Assembly: GCF_000321225.1 (NCBI RefSeq)
Contig: NW_004450397.1
Location: 1,566,390-1,630,389 of the forward strand
From: Odobenus rosmarus divergens
Taxonomy: Eukaryota; Chordata; Mammalia; Carnivora; Odobenidae
DNA length: 64,000 bases
Reading direction: 5' to 3'
Positions 13,200 through 28,729 of the stretch are shown piece by piece; within the stretch, counting starts at the first letter, position 1; each line of letters opens with the position of its first letter. The position numbers and the translations under genes are program-made. The notes below the pieces were generated by a model. That model was not told the DNA's origin and made no database searches. It was given only the letters and a program-made list of their open reading frames with translations.

Positions 13200-14065
13200 G
13201 CTGTCTTCTCCCATATTCTACAGGTGATCCAAACTCTCTGGATCCAGAATCAAACCAAAGTAAATCTTTTCCTGGAAACCTCTCCAATATTTCCTATCCT
13301 CCCTGATGGAACCTACCGCCATTTTGTCCAATAATCCAGGTATCGTCCTCCTGAACTTCCTCTTCTCCTTAACCCTACTCATCCAGTCCTGTGCACTTAG
13401 AGCTATGAAGCATTTCCCAAACCCTTCTCTTCCTTTTTGCCCCCACGACCACTAGCTCTCACAACTTCTCACTCCACCGTTGCAAGAGCTGTTAAAAGTA
13501 CTCCTGCCTCTAGACAGGTTCCCATCCGCAATCCTTTTTCCCCACAGCACAGCCAGTAGGACCCCATGACCATCAAAAGACAGAAGTCATCTGCTTTGTT
13601 AAATCCCTTGGCTTCCTTGAAAATGAAATCCAAATTTTCTCCTCTATGAGATACACCATTATCTTGCCCTGACTAAAGTGTCCAGGGTCATCTCTGGCCT
13701 CAAATCCTAGGCACCAACCTCATACTCTGAAATACCAACCTGCTTTCATTTCACAGAACATATGTTATGTCCCAGCTCCCACTATGGATACATCCTTTAT
13801 ACTGAAAAAGCCTTCCACTTCTCTCTTAAATCCTATTCCTTCAATAAGTTTCAGCTCAAGCAGCCTCTCCCTGTAGGAAGATTTCCTGAACTAGTACCAC
13901 TGTTCACCCCCATAATAATCAGAACACTAAACATGCCAGAGTATAATGCCCTGCTTAAATGTCTTTCAAACTAGAGCATGAGCTCCTGGAGGACGGTGTA
14001 CTATTCACCTTTGGATTCGCCTTGCAGTGCCTGATGCATTAAAGGTAGCCCATAAATTTGCTGAA
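13200..14065 (+). mobile_element. LINE-2 3' region
   Basis: Decayed L2 ending in its characteristic 3' segment 'CTAGAGCATGAGCTCCTGGA' and 'CAGTGCCTGATGCATTAAAG'. The internal 'CAGCTCAAGCAGCCTCTCCC' and 'CTTGCCCTGACTAAAGTG' parts also fit. A 70-codon frame inside is not a gene. Confidence 0.75.
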
Positions 14066-14341
14066 TTAATCAATTAAAATGATACAGCAACATGGCAAAC
14101 AGCTAGAAGTGATAATTACATATGTTATGCTTACTTCAAATTTAAAACAAATAAATTACCCCAAAATGTACAAATAGCAACAATCAGGCCTACAATGTGA
14201 TTAGGTATCATCAAATAAGAATTTATGGTACTACCAGAAGCATTAAGTGAGGTGAAATTTTAGATGCAGACCTTCTAAGAAAGAATTGATTATAGATATG
14301 AATAGGTCTATCTATTAAGGGAACTTTTTCTTTTACCATTC

Positions 14342-14583
14342 TTTTTTTTTTTTTAATAATTTTTTTATTGTTAACCACCATACATTACATCATTAGTTTT
14401 TGATGCAGTGTTCCATGATTCATTGTTTGTGCATAACACCCAGTGCTCCACACAGAATGTGCCCTCTTTAATACCCATCACCAGGCTAACCCATCCCCCG
14501 ACCCCCCTCCCCTCTAGAACCCTCAGTTTGTTTTTCAGAGTCCATCGTCTCTAATGGTTCGTCTCCCGACTGTTATCTTTGGA
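14342..14583 (-). mobile_element. Caniform L1 3' end, 5' truncated
   Basis: A T run on the left (reverse A-tail) leads into the L1 3' UTR segment containing CATACATTACATCATTAG and CACCCAGTGCTCC, shared with the fragment near 45.3 kb. Only about 240 bases are present and no coding part. Target duplication unclear. Confidence 0.85.
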
Positions 14584-14926
14584 GCACCAAAGGTAAGCAA
14601 TGATTTTCTTTACATACAACCAAAAACACAAAAGTATACTCAGGAACACTGAAACCCAATAAAAGAATTTCTAACATATAGACAAATTCTACTTCTTTGT
14701 TAACCAAAATCTTCATAGGTGTTAAATAACAAAAAAGCTTTTCTTTAATTTTTACTTTAAATTATTAGAAATCCCTGTCTCGGTTCCACATAGTAAAAAG
14801 GAAAGAGCAAAAGCCCTGAATTTCAAACAGAAATGGATTTGAAAACAAACTCTTTTTATTATGAGTCACTGATCGATGATAAAGTGACTTGGCTGCTCTG
14901 AGGGTCAGCAACAGTGATTCTTTATT

Positions 14927-15165
14927 GGGTCTAAGCAAGCACCAGGAACCGTGCTAAGTATTTTGTGTACATTACTTCATTTAAACCTCACAGCAGTTCA
15001 CTGAAGTAGGTATGGCTTATCCCTATTCTACAGATAAGGAAACTGGAGCTCAGAGACATGAAGTAACATGCCTAAGGTCACACAGCAAGTTGATGGCAAA
15101 GCAGGAATTCTAACACAGGCATGTATAACTCCAAAGCCAATCTTTTTAACCACTTACTCTATCTG
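14927..15165 (+). mobile_element. MIR, well preserved
   Basis: 'AAGCAAGCACCAGGAACCGT', 'CTACAGATAAGGAAACTGGA', 'AAGGTCACACAGCAAG' and 'TTTTTAACCACTTACTCTAT' in order: nearly full length. Confidence 0.9.
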
Positions 15166-15169
15166 TTGC

Positions 15170-15458
15170 TTCTGTGGCTCAGTTTTCTGTATTATAAAAT
15201 GGAGTATGGACTCCATGCTCAGCTTGGAGTCTGCTTGGGGTTCTCTCTCTCCCACTCCCTCTGTTCCTCTCCCCACTCTCTTGCACTCCCCTTCTCTCTA
15301 AAATAAAATAAATGAATGAATAAATAAATAAATAAAATCTTTTAAAAAAATGGAATAACTACTTCCCTCACAGAGCTATTGTGGAGACTAAGTGAAATAA
15401 CATGGATGCATCTAGCATAGTGCTGGACTTCCTATACATGCTCAATAAATTATGCCCC
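15170..15458 (-). mobile_element. MIR, split by a SINE
   Basis: 15170-15206 (CTCAGTTTTCTGTATTATAA) and 15347-15458 (CATAGTGCTGGACTTCC, CTCAATAAAT) are parts of one antisense MIR, interrupted by the SINE at 15207-15346. Confidence 0.85.
15207..15346 (+). mobile_element. 5'-truncated carnivore SINE inserted in a MIR
   Basis: Contains only the 3' body (GGAGTCTGCTT..., TC-rich) and an AAATAAATAA tail. It is flanked by AAAATGGAGTA (15196-15206) and AAAATGGAATA (15347-15357). The sequence on both sides reads as one antisense MIR. Confidence 0.9.
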
Positions 15459-21193
<5,735 letters not shown>

Positions 21194-21227
21194 ACGTTAT
21201 ATAGCCATCAATAGCCTCTGTTTCCAT
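21194..21227 (-). CDS. IKZF2: IKZF2 (Helios) first coding exon, residues 1-11
   Basis: On the minus strand the ATG lies at 21227-21225 and the frame reads METEAIDGYIT, followed by the first base (T) of codon 12. This is the N-terminus of Helios, an Ikaros-family C2H2 zinc-finger transcription factor of regulatory T cells and early haematopoietic cells. The exon ends at a consensus donor (GTAAGT, 21193-21188), so the junction is phase 1. Upstream, an acceptor (TATTGCAG, AG at 21244-21243) would start the exon at 21242, leaving a 15-base 5' leader before the ATG. No domain falls in this exon; the DNA-binding fingers are encoded further along the gene, outside the window. The identification rests on recognising the protein sequence and on the exact phase match with the next exon. 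Intron 2 to the next exon is about 0.8 kb. Confidence 0.93.
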
Positions 21228-21242
21228 AGTCAAAGTGCAGTG

Positions 21243-24047
21243 CTGCAATACAAAAGATGATACCCTTAACACAATGATTCCTTTCAGTATCTGCCATTAA
21301 ATGCTTAACTTATTTGAAGCTCCAAGCGGTTAGCCCATGTTGCTGCTCCTGCAACCTGGGCCCAAGAAACATACTACAGTGTACTGTATGTGCTCATTTG
21401 CAAGTCACTGAACTCTTTCTGCAAATGATCTGATTCCTGCTGGAGATAGGATAGGAAAGATAAGTGTGCTGTGAGATGGGCTATAGCGAGAAAGGAATAA
21501 CTCCCTTAATCAGAATTTACTTCAAGAAAAAAATAGGAAGGTACACCTCAAATGTGCCAGCTTTCACTGGGATTTAAGTATTTTACCATTCACTACTTCC
21601 CACAATCACACTGCAGTTTGAGGACTTCCCTGGTATACAGATAGCTCTATTCACAATTGTTGCAAGTTGGTTCATCATGTTCTAATGGGGCGGGGAGGAC
21701 AAACAAACATAAGAAAACAAAACAAAACAAAAATTTAGTGCCCAAGTGTGTTTCGAAGGTCTCTGCAGCAGTCACCCTACTCCCAGACTTGTATTGACAT
21801 TTTAGCCTACACTAAGTTCTGTGTAAGCACCTGTTCAATGTAACCTTAATTTCCTGCCAGACCAAGGTTGGATACAAATGCCAAGCCAACTTAATACATT
21901 CTGATTTTGAAAATTTCATAAACTTTTTGCTCCTAGGAAGGGGATCACTTTTTTAAAGTTTGGGAAATTATTTTCATGCACCAATGACACAAAACAAGAA
22001 CTTAATTCTCAGAAACAAAAGTAAATTGTATGAGATGACACCCCCTAGCTTTGATTTCACATAATGAAAAGATCAATAAGCTAACTGTATTCTTTGAAGG
22101 AAAAAGTTTAAAGAATTGACATGTCCTGAGGAGATTTTTACTTATTTTTTTTCCTTTGGCCCTGGTCCTTTTTGCCTTTAGTTTCAAAACTCTCACTGCA
22201 CCAGCAGCTAAATTATTCACAATGAGCCATTTCTGTATTGATCGCCAAGTATATTTAGCCCTGGCTCCTGGAATTTCTCCATTACTTACTGGAAAACAGG
22301 CAGCTTCACTTCTTGTCTCCAAAACCACTTCCCTTCTCCCTCCCCTCCCCTTCTTCACCACCACTCTCCCCACCCCCCCCAAAAAAACTTTTCTTTCTTT
22401 CTTTATGGAATAATCAGATCAAATTCCCAACTCAGTCACTACATAGCACTTAAATTTCAACCTGCTGTACTGTTATCAAATTCTTTCAAATTATGATTAC
22501 ATAAGGCTTTCAAGAAAGGCATCCGTAAAGTTTAAAAGGGGAGCAGTTTCTTCGGATATTTTACAAATGAGTTTATCTCTTTAAAAATGTACACATTTAA
22601 CACACACATATTAAAAAGAAAGAAACGTCAGGGAGAAGCGAAAGAAGTCTGCCCCATCAATGAAATGGTTATTAACCCTCAGAGAAGGAAAGAAAGAAAA
22701 AGAAAAGGAGAAAGAGAAACGAAATGTACATACAAAAGAAATTGTCCTTTGATTAAAAAAGATTCATCACCATTTCCAGCTCTGTCGGGAGATCTCAGCT
22801 TCTTCTAACCCCTCAAAGAGGAGGTGACAATGTCGGGCTGAAGATAAACGAAGAGAGAAAGAAAGAAGTTTTTTGTGTTTCCCCCTTCTCTCTTTCCCTC
22901 CCTTGCCCCCTCCAAGCCAAGCCCCCTGCAGAGTTCAAGGCGAGGAGGAAGGAAAAGCACTTTACAGGTGGGTCATTCCGAGCCCAAATCCTGCAAACAG
23001 ATCGGCTGATAAACAAAACCAAGAAATGAGAGAAAAGGAACACCCCCCTCTCCTCCTCCTCCTCCTCCTCCTTCCACCCCTCCCCCTCGTCCCTTTGGGA
23101 TGGTCTAGTAGGAAAAGTCACTCAGGAATGGCACCACGTACTTTCAGGAAAGAGGAAAAAAAAAAAAGAGGGGGAGAAAGAGAGGTCAGTCAGTGCTACA
23201 GCAATGCGATTAACAAGAAGAGAAAAAACTTGATCCACCGGTTCCTTAAGAATCGACCAAAAGCTAAGACAAGAAAACTGAAAGAAAAGGTGGGGGGGGG
23301 GTGGAAAGAGGGGAGGGACAGTCAGGCAGAACCCAGCGAGGAACCTAGGCCAACTTACAGGACTGTTTTTCGCCCTTGGCAAAAAAAAAGAGAGAGAGAG
23401 AGAGAGAAAGGAAAAGAAAAAAAAAAAAAAGAAAGAAAAAAGAAAGGAAGAAATTAAATCTTAATTCCATCTTTTGCCCATACTAGAACCTGTCAAAGTG
23501 ATTTAACTGCTACCTTTTTACATGTGTCATACCAGGCTTTTTGCTTTTTTAAAAAATTCCAATAGGATCTCGATATTACCTTCTACCAGGACAGCTACAA
23601 TTTATTCCAAGCTACCCAATCTTCCTTGGAATTCAAGTTAAAACAAAGCAAAACAAGTCAAAATCCATGACAGCTACAGAGATGAGAACTGATTAATCGA
23701 TTAACATCCCCGAAACACATTACAAGGAGGGGACGATAAATTAAGGCAGAGGACATCATTTTCAACCCGATTCCCTGAGCGTTCTTTACAGAAATCATTA
23801 TCCTAATCATAACCACAATCCATCCCGCCCAGAGAAAAATATCTATATTATTATTATTACTGGTTAACAGCAACAAGTCATTTGATCACATCACAGTGCA
23901 AAACGAGATGCTATATAATTACACTTAACTTTGAAAACACTCCCCCCTTTGCAAATCAGATACACATATTTATATATAATCTATGAATCAGAAGACAAAT
24001 AAAACAAGAGCTGTTCTTCACCACGCAAAAGCCAAGCGGAGATTTAC
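21243..24047 (-). other. IKZF2: IKZF2 intron 1 (probable)
   Basis: This stretch lies between the presumed first-exon donor and the acceptor of the exon with the start codon. No interspersed repeat was recognised in it. It holds several long purine- or pyrimidine-biased tracts on alternating strands (22300-23455). Open frames seen in those tracts have the Lys/Glu/Arg- or Pro/Leu/Ser-rich composition of low-complexity DNA and are not genes. Confidence 0.6.
22300..23457. repeat. Cluster of polypurine/polypyrimidine low-complexity tracts
   Basis: Pyrimidine-rich runs on the plus strand (22310-22400, 22870-22925, 23041-23095 with a CTC repeat) alternate with purine-rich runs (22605-22735, 23130-23190, 23275-23325, 23385-23455). 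On the coding (minus) strand, 22350-22331 has four G runs of three or more with loops of 1-4 bases, a canonical G-quadruplex pattern. These lie just downstream of the promoter in the direction of transcription. Confidence 0.8.
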
Positions 24048-24173
24048 CTCAGCAGTGCATGCAGTAAAATAATCCCATCACCCTTTTGTTTGTGTTTACT
24101 GTTAGTGTATCCTCTCTCTTTCTTTCTTTCCTGTGCCTAACGTGTGTTTGTGCACTGCAGTTGGTAGTGGAAA

Positions 24174-24224
24174 CTAAGGCAGTGGATCTGTAGCTAAGGG
24201 TAATCCTGTTTTTACTTCCTCCAT
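24174..24224 (-). other. Short upstream open reading frame in presumed IKZF2 5' UTR
   Basis: ATG at 24224-24222 reads MEEVKTGLPLATDPLP and stops at TAG 24176-24174. It lies inside the presumed first exon and would be encountered before the Helios start codon if transcription starts upstream of it. The base at -3 is A, a reasonable start context. Confidence 0.4.
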
Positions 24225-24229
24225 CTTCA

Positions 24230-24920
24230 GCGAGGAGCAGGGTTAGCCCGGGACAGCTGGTCAAACCCCGAGAAACCGATCCGCCGGAGCCCGAGCACAT
24301 CTCCCCCGCCGGCCGGGCTCGCGCAGACGCCCGCGGGCGGAGGGCGGGCTGGCGGCGGCACCAGACGGCGGGGCCCAGGGCGCGGGCAGGCGGACGTGCG
24401 TGCGCGCGCGTGTGTGTGTGCGTGTGTGCGGGGCCTGGGTGCCTGCGCGCGCGCGCGCGCGTGTGCGCGCGGGTTGGAGAGGGCGCGTGTGCGCGTGTCT
24501 GCGCTCTGGGCCGCTCGGCGCGCTCGGCAATCGATTACAGGACAAGTGCTGCCCCGCGGCTCCGCGACGCGCGCACTCCCTCGCGCCCACCCGGGCGCCC
24601 GGCCGCGTCGCCCCCGGCCCTGCGGCCCCGCAAACAGCGGACCCCGCCCCCAAAGGGGGGACCAGGTAACCTGCTTCCGAGAGTGCCACGGCGACCCCAA
24701 ACCGCTCCCCCCAAGTCATAATAAATCTCACGTTTTCTGCCGGCTGGGAAGGAAGGATTGGAGCGGTGAGGGGAGGTTCATTTCGGCCGCTTGAAGTTTT
24801 CTTTCAAACTGGGATTTGTGACGAGGCCGGGCGAAGGGAGCGGGACGACGATTCAGGCGCCCGACGCGGAGCTCAGGCATCGGCGTCCTGGCCGGAGCCG
24901 GGGTGTGCGCGTGGACCCAC
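24230..24920 (-). promoter_or_regulatory. IKZF2: CpG island, probable IKZF2 promoter
   Basis: This roughly 0.7-kb block is strongly GC-rich and dense in CpG dinucleotides, in sharp contrast to the AT-rich DNA on both sides. It lies about 3 kb upstream of the Helios start codon on the coding strand, the expected place for the main promoter. It contains an alternating GC/GT tract (24394-24475) and many GC boxes (GGGCGG/CCGCCC type), and no convincing TATA box was seen. CpG-island promoters usually have dispersed start sites and may also fire divergently. Short open frames on both strands here are composition artefacts. Confidence 0.8.
24394..24475. repeat. Alternating purine-pyrimidine (GC/GT) tract inside the CpG island
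   Basis: About 80 bases are almost entirely alternating GC, GT and CG steps, in two runs (24396-24430 and 24444-24470) separated by a short non-alternating piece. Such alternation is the sequence class that adopts left-handed Z-DNA under negative supercoiling. It sits in the presumed promoter or first exon. Confidence 0.85.
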
Positions 24921-25565
24921 CCACTCGGGCTTCGCAATTAACTATGCGGTACAATTTCAGAAAACGGCACCGGGGAGACCGGGACACGAATCAGGATGAA
25001 TTGAGGGAATGAATTGAGAAGGAAATTCAGGTCTGAGATGAAGCTCAACTATTTTGAAAGTGCTTTACAGTGCAAGTTTAAAATTAGAGTGTTTACTTGC
25101 TTTTACTCCCCAGGGTTTGTGCCGCATTCACCAAAGTCAAAGGAACGGTTGAGGGTCCAAAAAGTTGGTACGAGGGAAGTGTTGCCGTCAGTATCATCAG
25201 GTACAGCACAGCTTTTTTATTTGGGAAGAACGTCTGTGGATCGTCATGAAAAAAACAAATGCATATTTCTCCTACAAATAGTATCATTTAGCATCTAACT
25301 TAACCACATTTGCAAAAAGAGGGAATAGAGGCTTCTATAATTAAAGGGAAAAGGAAAATGAAAGGAGCTGAAAATACTGAACTGTGTAGTCTGGGTGGCT
25401 TAAGTTTGAAAACACATGAAATGATCAGGACTGCCAAACAGCATTTCTGAGAAACCATATCACAGATTGTGAAGAAAATCAGTGCTGAAAGAGTTAGGAG
25501 GAAGCATCGTACTCCTACTCCTTTCAAGAATCCCAAAAATAGTTGTTGAGTTTTGGGTTGGTTTT

Positions 25566-25591
25566 GTGCGTGTGTGTGTGTATGTGTGTGT
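25566..25591. repeat. (GT)n repeat upstream of the promoter
   Basis: GT units with one TATG interruption. Confidence 0.93.
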
Positions 25592-26582
25592 TTTCCTGCT
25601 GTGGAAAGAGAAATGCTACACTGAAAATAAAATCATCAACTATATCTTAAACACTAGTCTGTAGGTCTGTAAAATTTTAGACCATCTCTTTTCATTAGAT
25701 TTCAGGGTGGGGAAGGAATTCATTCACATTAATAAACACTAAATAATGGATACCATGGGACTTGTATAGTAACTATATTTAAGTTGTATAATGAATTACT
25801 TCTTAAGAGTTTATTTCATGCATTGTATTTTTTAAACAATTGTGCAAATAGGCTCGTTTTTAAATTATGGAAAATGAAAGTTGGTGCCATAATGCAAACA
25901 AGATTAATCAATTTTCATTGGAGAGCAAATCATTTGGGCTGGGGTCAGCAACAACAACTTTATGACAATTTTAAGAAAAATTGCAGTTACTGTGAGTTTT
26001 ATATATATATATATACACATATTTTTTTTCTGCCCTGTGAGTTATATATTGGTAAGGCAGATTTTTGTGTGTTTTTTTAAGCCTATTATCTAAGTAAAAT
26101 TAATTTTCCTGAAGTCATATTTGGTAAGGACTGAAATTAGAGCTCCCACAAGTCATTCTAATCATCCCGGTAGATAGCAAAGATTTTAATCCTAAATTAT
26201 CTTAGAAAATTGGAATGTTGTTCATTATATATAAATTCCCAATATATAAAGAGAAACGTAACTTCCCTGAATTGCCACAAGTCCTTCCTAAAATTTAAGC
26301 CTGTGTTTAAGTATCTGCAAAGTTATGGAGGTCCTTGGAAAAGATGAATTTAAAACATACTCAAAATTAAGATGAAATATCTGGATAGTTTAAGCAGTCT
26401 AATTACTAGTAGAAGAGGATCCATTGTGAAGTCTTAAGGAACCATCCTCAAATTTCCCAAAGCTACCAGAGTTGGAATAGTCCTTACCCCTAGCTGGTTG
26501 GAGCTTAATTTAGCTCCCTTGAAAGCCTATCCTTTTCATGAGTTACTTTCATTGGCTCCAGAATCACCAGAGGCACACTCTC

Positions 26583-26596
26583 TCCCTCTAGTGGCT
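26583..26596 (-). promoter_or_regulatory. Weak CTCF-like site
   Basis: On the minus strand CCACTAGAGGGAGA fits the CTCF core except at positions 12 and 14. It lies about 1.7 kb upstream of the CpG island. Confidence 0.25.
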
Positions 26597-27269
26597 AAGC
26601 ATTCAGACACTACATTCGGTGGCCAAGAATGGGGGATTTAGGTAGAGGACAATGGCTCCCAAATTTTAGAATGGCAAAGATCATATAACCACTTGTGAGA
26701 ATTAGACCATTTTGGGAAATTTTTCCTGTTTTTAACGTCTTATGTTTCTTTCTCATTTGCAGATCATGGTATGTCCAACTCACCCCAAAGAAGTCAAGGT
26801 TGTGTTTACATAACTAAAACCAGGGGTTCTGTTTCATCCTCTGCAGTTGAATCATCCTGGCTCTGAGACTCAAAATGTACTTGTAGAAAGGAACCTTTGT
26901 ATAAACTGTAGTAATTCATTGTGTTCACAATTTTTCTCTACAGTATTTTTATAGTGGTTAGAGGGTATATTTATTTCCATCCTTTGCTGTAACTATGCTA
27001 CACACATTTTAAAAGTACATATATGGTTATACTATGCATAAAAATGTATCACTAGGGAAGTGCAGTACCATATAAATAATCACTTTGGGGAGTTAGTGAG
27101 GAGGTGGGGAGAAAACATACCCACACCCACCATTTTTCAAACAGCTGCTGCTTTCTCATCCTTTCTGTCCCATCCTACTGGAAACTGTGCCAACCCTGCA
27201 CCAACCCTTATCTTAGCTCTTTGCACATTTCTTTCAATATACGATTTGTAAATTTTTTTTATTTGTTGA

Positions 27270-27412
27270 GTTTTAAAAGAAAATCTGTCTCCCCCACTAG
27301 AATGTCATCTTTGTCTTATGTCTGTCCTGCTAACAATTGTTTTCTCAGAACTAGCACAGTGTTTGGCACGTCGGTACTCAATAAACTTTTACTAAATGGA
27401 TGAATGTGGAGC
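27270..27412 (+). mobile_element. LINE-2 3' end
   Basis: 'CTCCCCCACTAGAATGTCAT' through 'GAACTAGCACAGTGTTTGGC' and 'CTCAATAAACTTTTACTAAA' is the L2 3' end. Confidence 0.85.
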
Positions 27413-27450
27413 TAATCACATACTCACCTAGCTTCGTGTGTTAAACTGTG

Positions 27451-27617
27451 TTTTTTTTTTCTTCAAAGATTTATTTATTCATGAGAGACAGAGAGAGAGA
27501 GAGAGAGAAGCAGGCTCCCAGGGAGCAGGGAGCCCGATGCGGAACTCGATCCCAGGACCCCGGGATCATGACCCGAGCCGAAGGCAGACACCTAACCATC
27601 TGAGCCACCCAGGCACC
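27451..27617 (-). mobile_element. Carnivore SINE (SINEC), close to consensus
   Basis: Reverse copy with a (GA)n run at 27490-27508 and the head GAGCCACCCAGGCACC. Flanks share TGTGTTAAA(A)CTGT (about 27437-27449 and 27618-27631), the target duplication. Confidence 0.93.
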
Positions 27618-28523
27618 TGTGTTAAAACTGTTTTTAAGGGACAAAAAGGGTAGGATAACAAAGATATATTCTAATTCCATAAAGATTTTGGTCAAGTCTT
27701 GGCTCATAAGTAATGTACAGACATTAACAGGTCAACTCTGGCTTATGTCCACGTGAAGAATGTGAATACCTTGCTAGATAATATAACTTATAAAGAGGAA
27801 GAGTGGTTAAAATTGTACATCAAATATAATTTTGAGTAAAATGCATTTATGTGACCACTCTGTTTCATAAACAAATTATTTCATGTTAATGCCTGATCAT
27901 TCATAAACTAAGTTGACTAACAGAATGCAACAGATTTGTTTCTGTAATCACTAAATGCAATTAGCAAAAGAACATTTTTAAAAGGCAGTGTAGCTAAAAG
28001 GTACATTATGAAGTATTTTGTTTTCTTTGGATGGCTTATTTTATCTGTGTTAGATTTAAAAGCCCTAGTACCCTTTGAAGAAATTTTAATAAAAGTGAAT
28101 TTAACAAAAATTTGTTCAAGGAATTCATTCCATGTTTTTAACTTTTGTTTTTAGCAGAGGGCAAGAGGGGACAATTCTAAACATTGCAATACTTTCCTAA
28201 TATTAAAGGTGAAATTTTTGGAAATTAATTATATAGTAATTATTTTTATTTAGACAGCTTTGTTGTGCAGATATAGAACATAATCACCCAAAGTAGGTTC
28301 CCTAAAGTAGCTTGGAACCCTGAAAAAGTTAAAATTAACAAGCACACAGGCACAATGTTTTAAAACTGATTGCTTGTTGTTTTATTTTTGTCAGGTGTTG
28401 TTGTTCTCTTTGAAGTGGTGTTCTCTTTTAAGCGGGGTATGGAACAATGGTCTCATATTCTCCTGTCGACCTAGATTGGCACTATGAAGAAGCAAGCAAG
28501 CCAGATATAGAACCATAATTTCA

Positions 28524-28713
28524 TTAAAGATTTTTTTAATTTATTTATTTGAGAGAGAGAGAATGAGAGATAGCACGGGAGGGAAGAGGGTCAGAGGGAG
28601 AAGCAGACTCCCTGCTGAGCAGAGAGCCCGACGTGGGACTCGATCCCGGGACTCCAGGATCATGACCTAAGCCGAAGGCAGTCGCTTAACCAACTGAGCC
28701 ACGCAGGCGCCCC
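28524..28713 (-). mobile_element. Carnivore SINE (SINEC)
   Basis: Full reverse copy. It has a perfect 16-base target duplication TAGAACCATAATTTCA at 28508-28523 and 28714-28729. Confidence 0.96.
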
Positions 28714-28729
28714 TAGAACCATAATTTCA

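Larger units (their letters stand above)
24048..24600 (-). other. IKZF2: Probable IKZF2 non-coding first exon (5' UTR), start uncertain
   Basis: The minus strand carries a good donor, GAG|GTAAAT, at 24048|24047 just below the CpG island, about 2.8 kb upstream of the exon with the start codon. A first exon running from a start site inside the island to this donor fits a CpG-island promoter. The 5' boundary given is only an estimate. A weaker donor-like GTAAAA lies near 24215. Short upstream open frames occur inside this exon (one at 24224-24174). The exon is inferred from position and splice signal; no transcript could be checked. Confidence 0.45.
24921..27269. other. Upstream flank of the IKZF2 promoter
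   Basis: AT-rich, with a GT repeat, an (AT)n run at 26000-26014 and a weak CTCF-like site. No interspersed repeat or gene was recognised; frames of 60-99 codons here appear to be chance. Confidence 0.55.

Noticed and set aside
22873..23457. 194-codon plus-strand open frame
   Set aside because: Its Pro/Leu-rich then Lys/Glu/Arg-rich composition comes from the CTC and GA/A-rich tracts of IKZF2 intron 1; no domain or splice support.
24227..24794. Several overlapping 80-157 codon frames on both strands in the CpG island
   Set aside because: GC-rich DNA lacks stop codons; the Ala/Arg/Cys/Thr/His repeats come from the GC/GT tract. They overlap each other and match no known family.
24000..25000. 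A second divergent protein-coding gene starting from the CpG island on the plus strand
   Set aside because: No plus-strand frame downstream resembles a protein and no clear first exon-donor pair was found; a divergent non-coding RNA remains possible.
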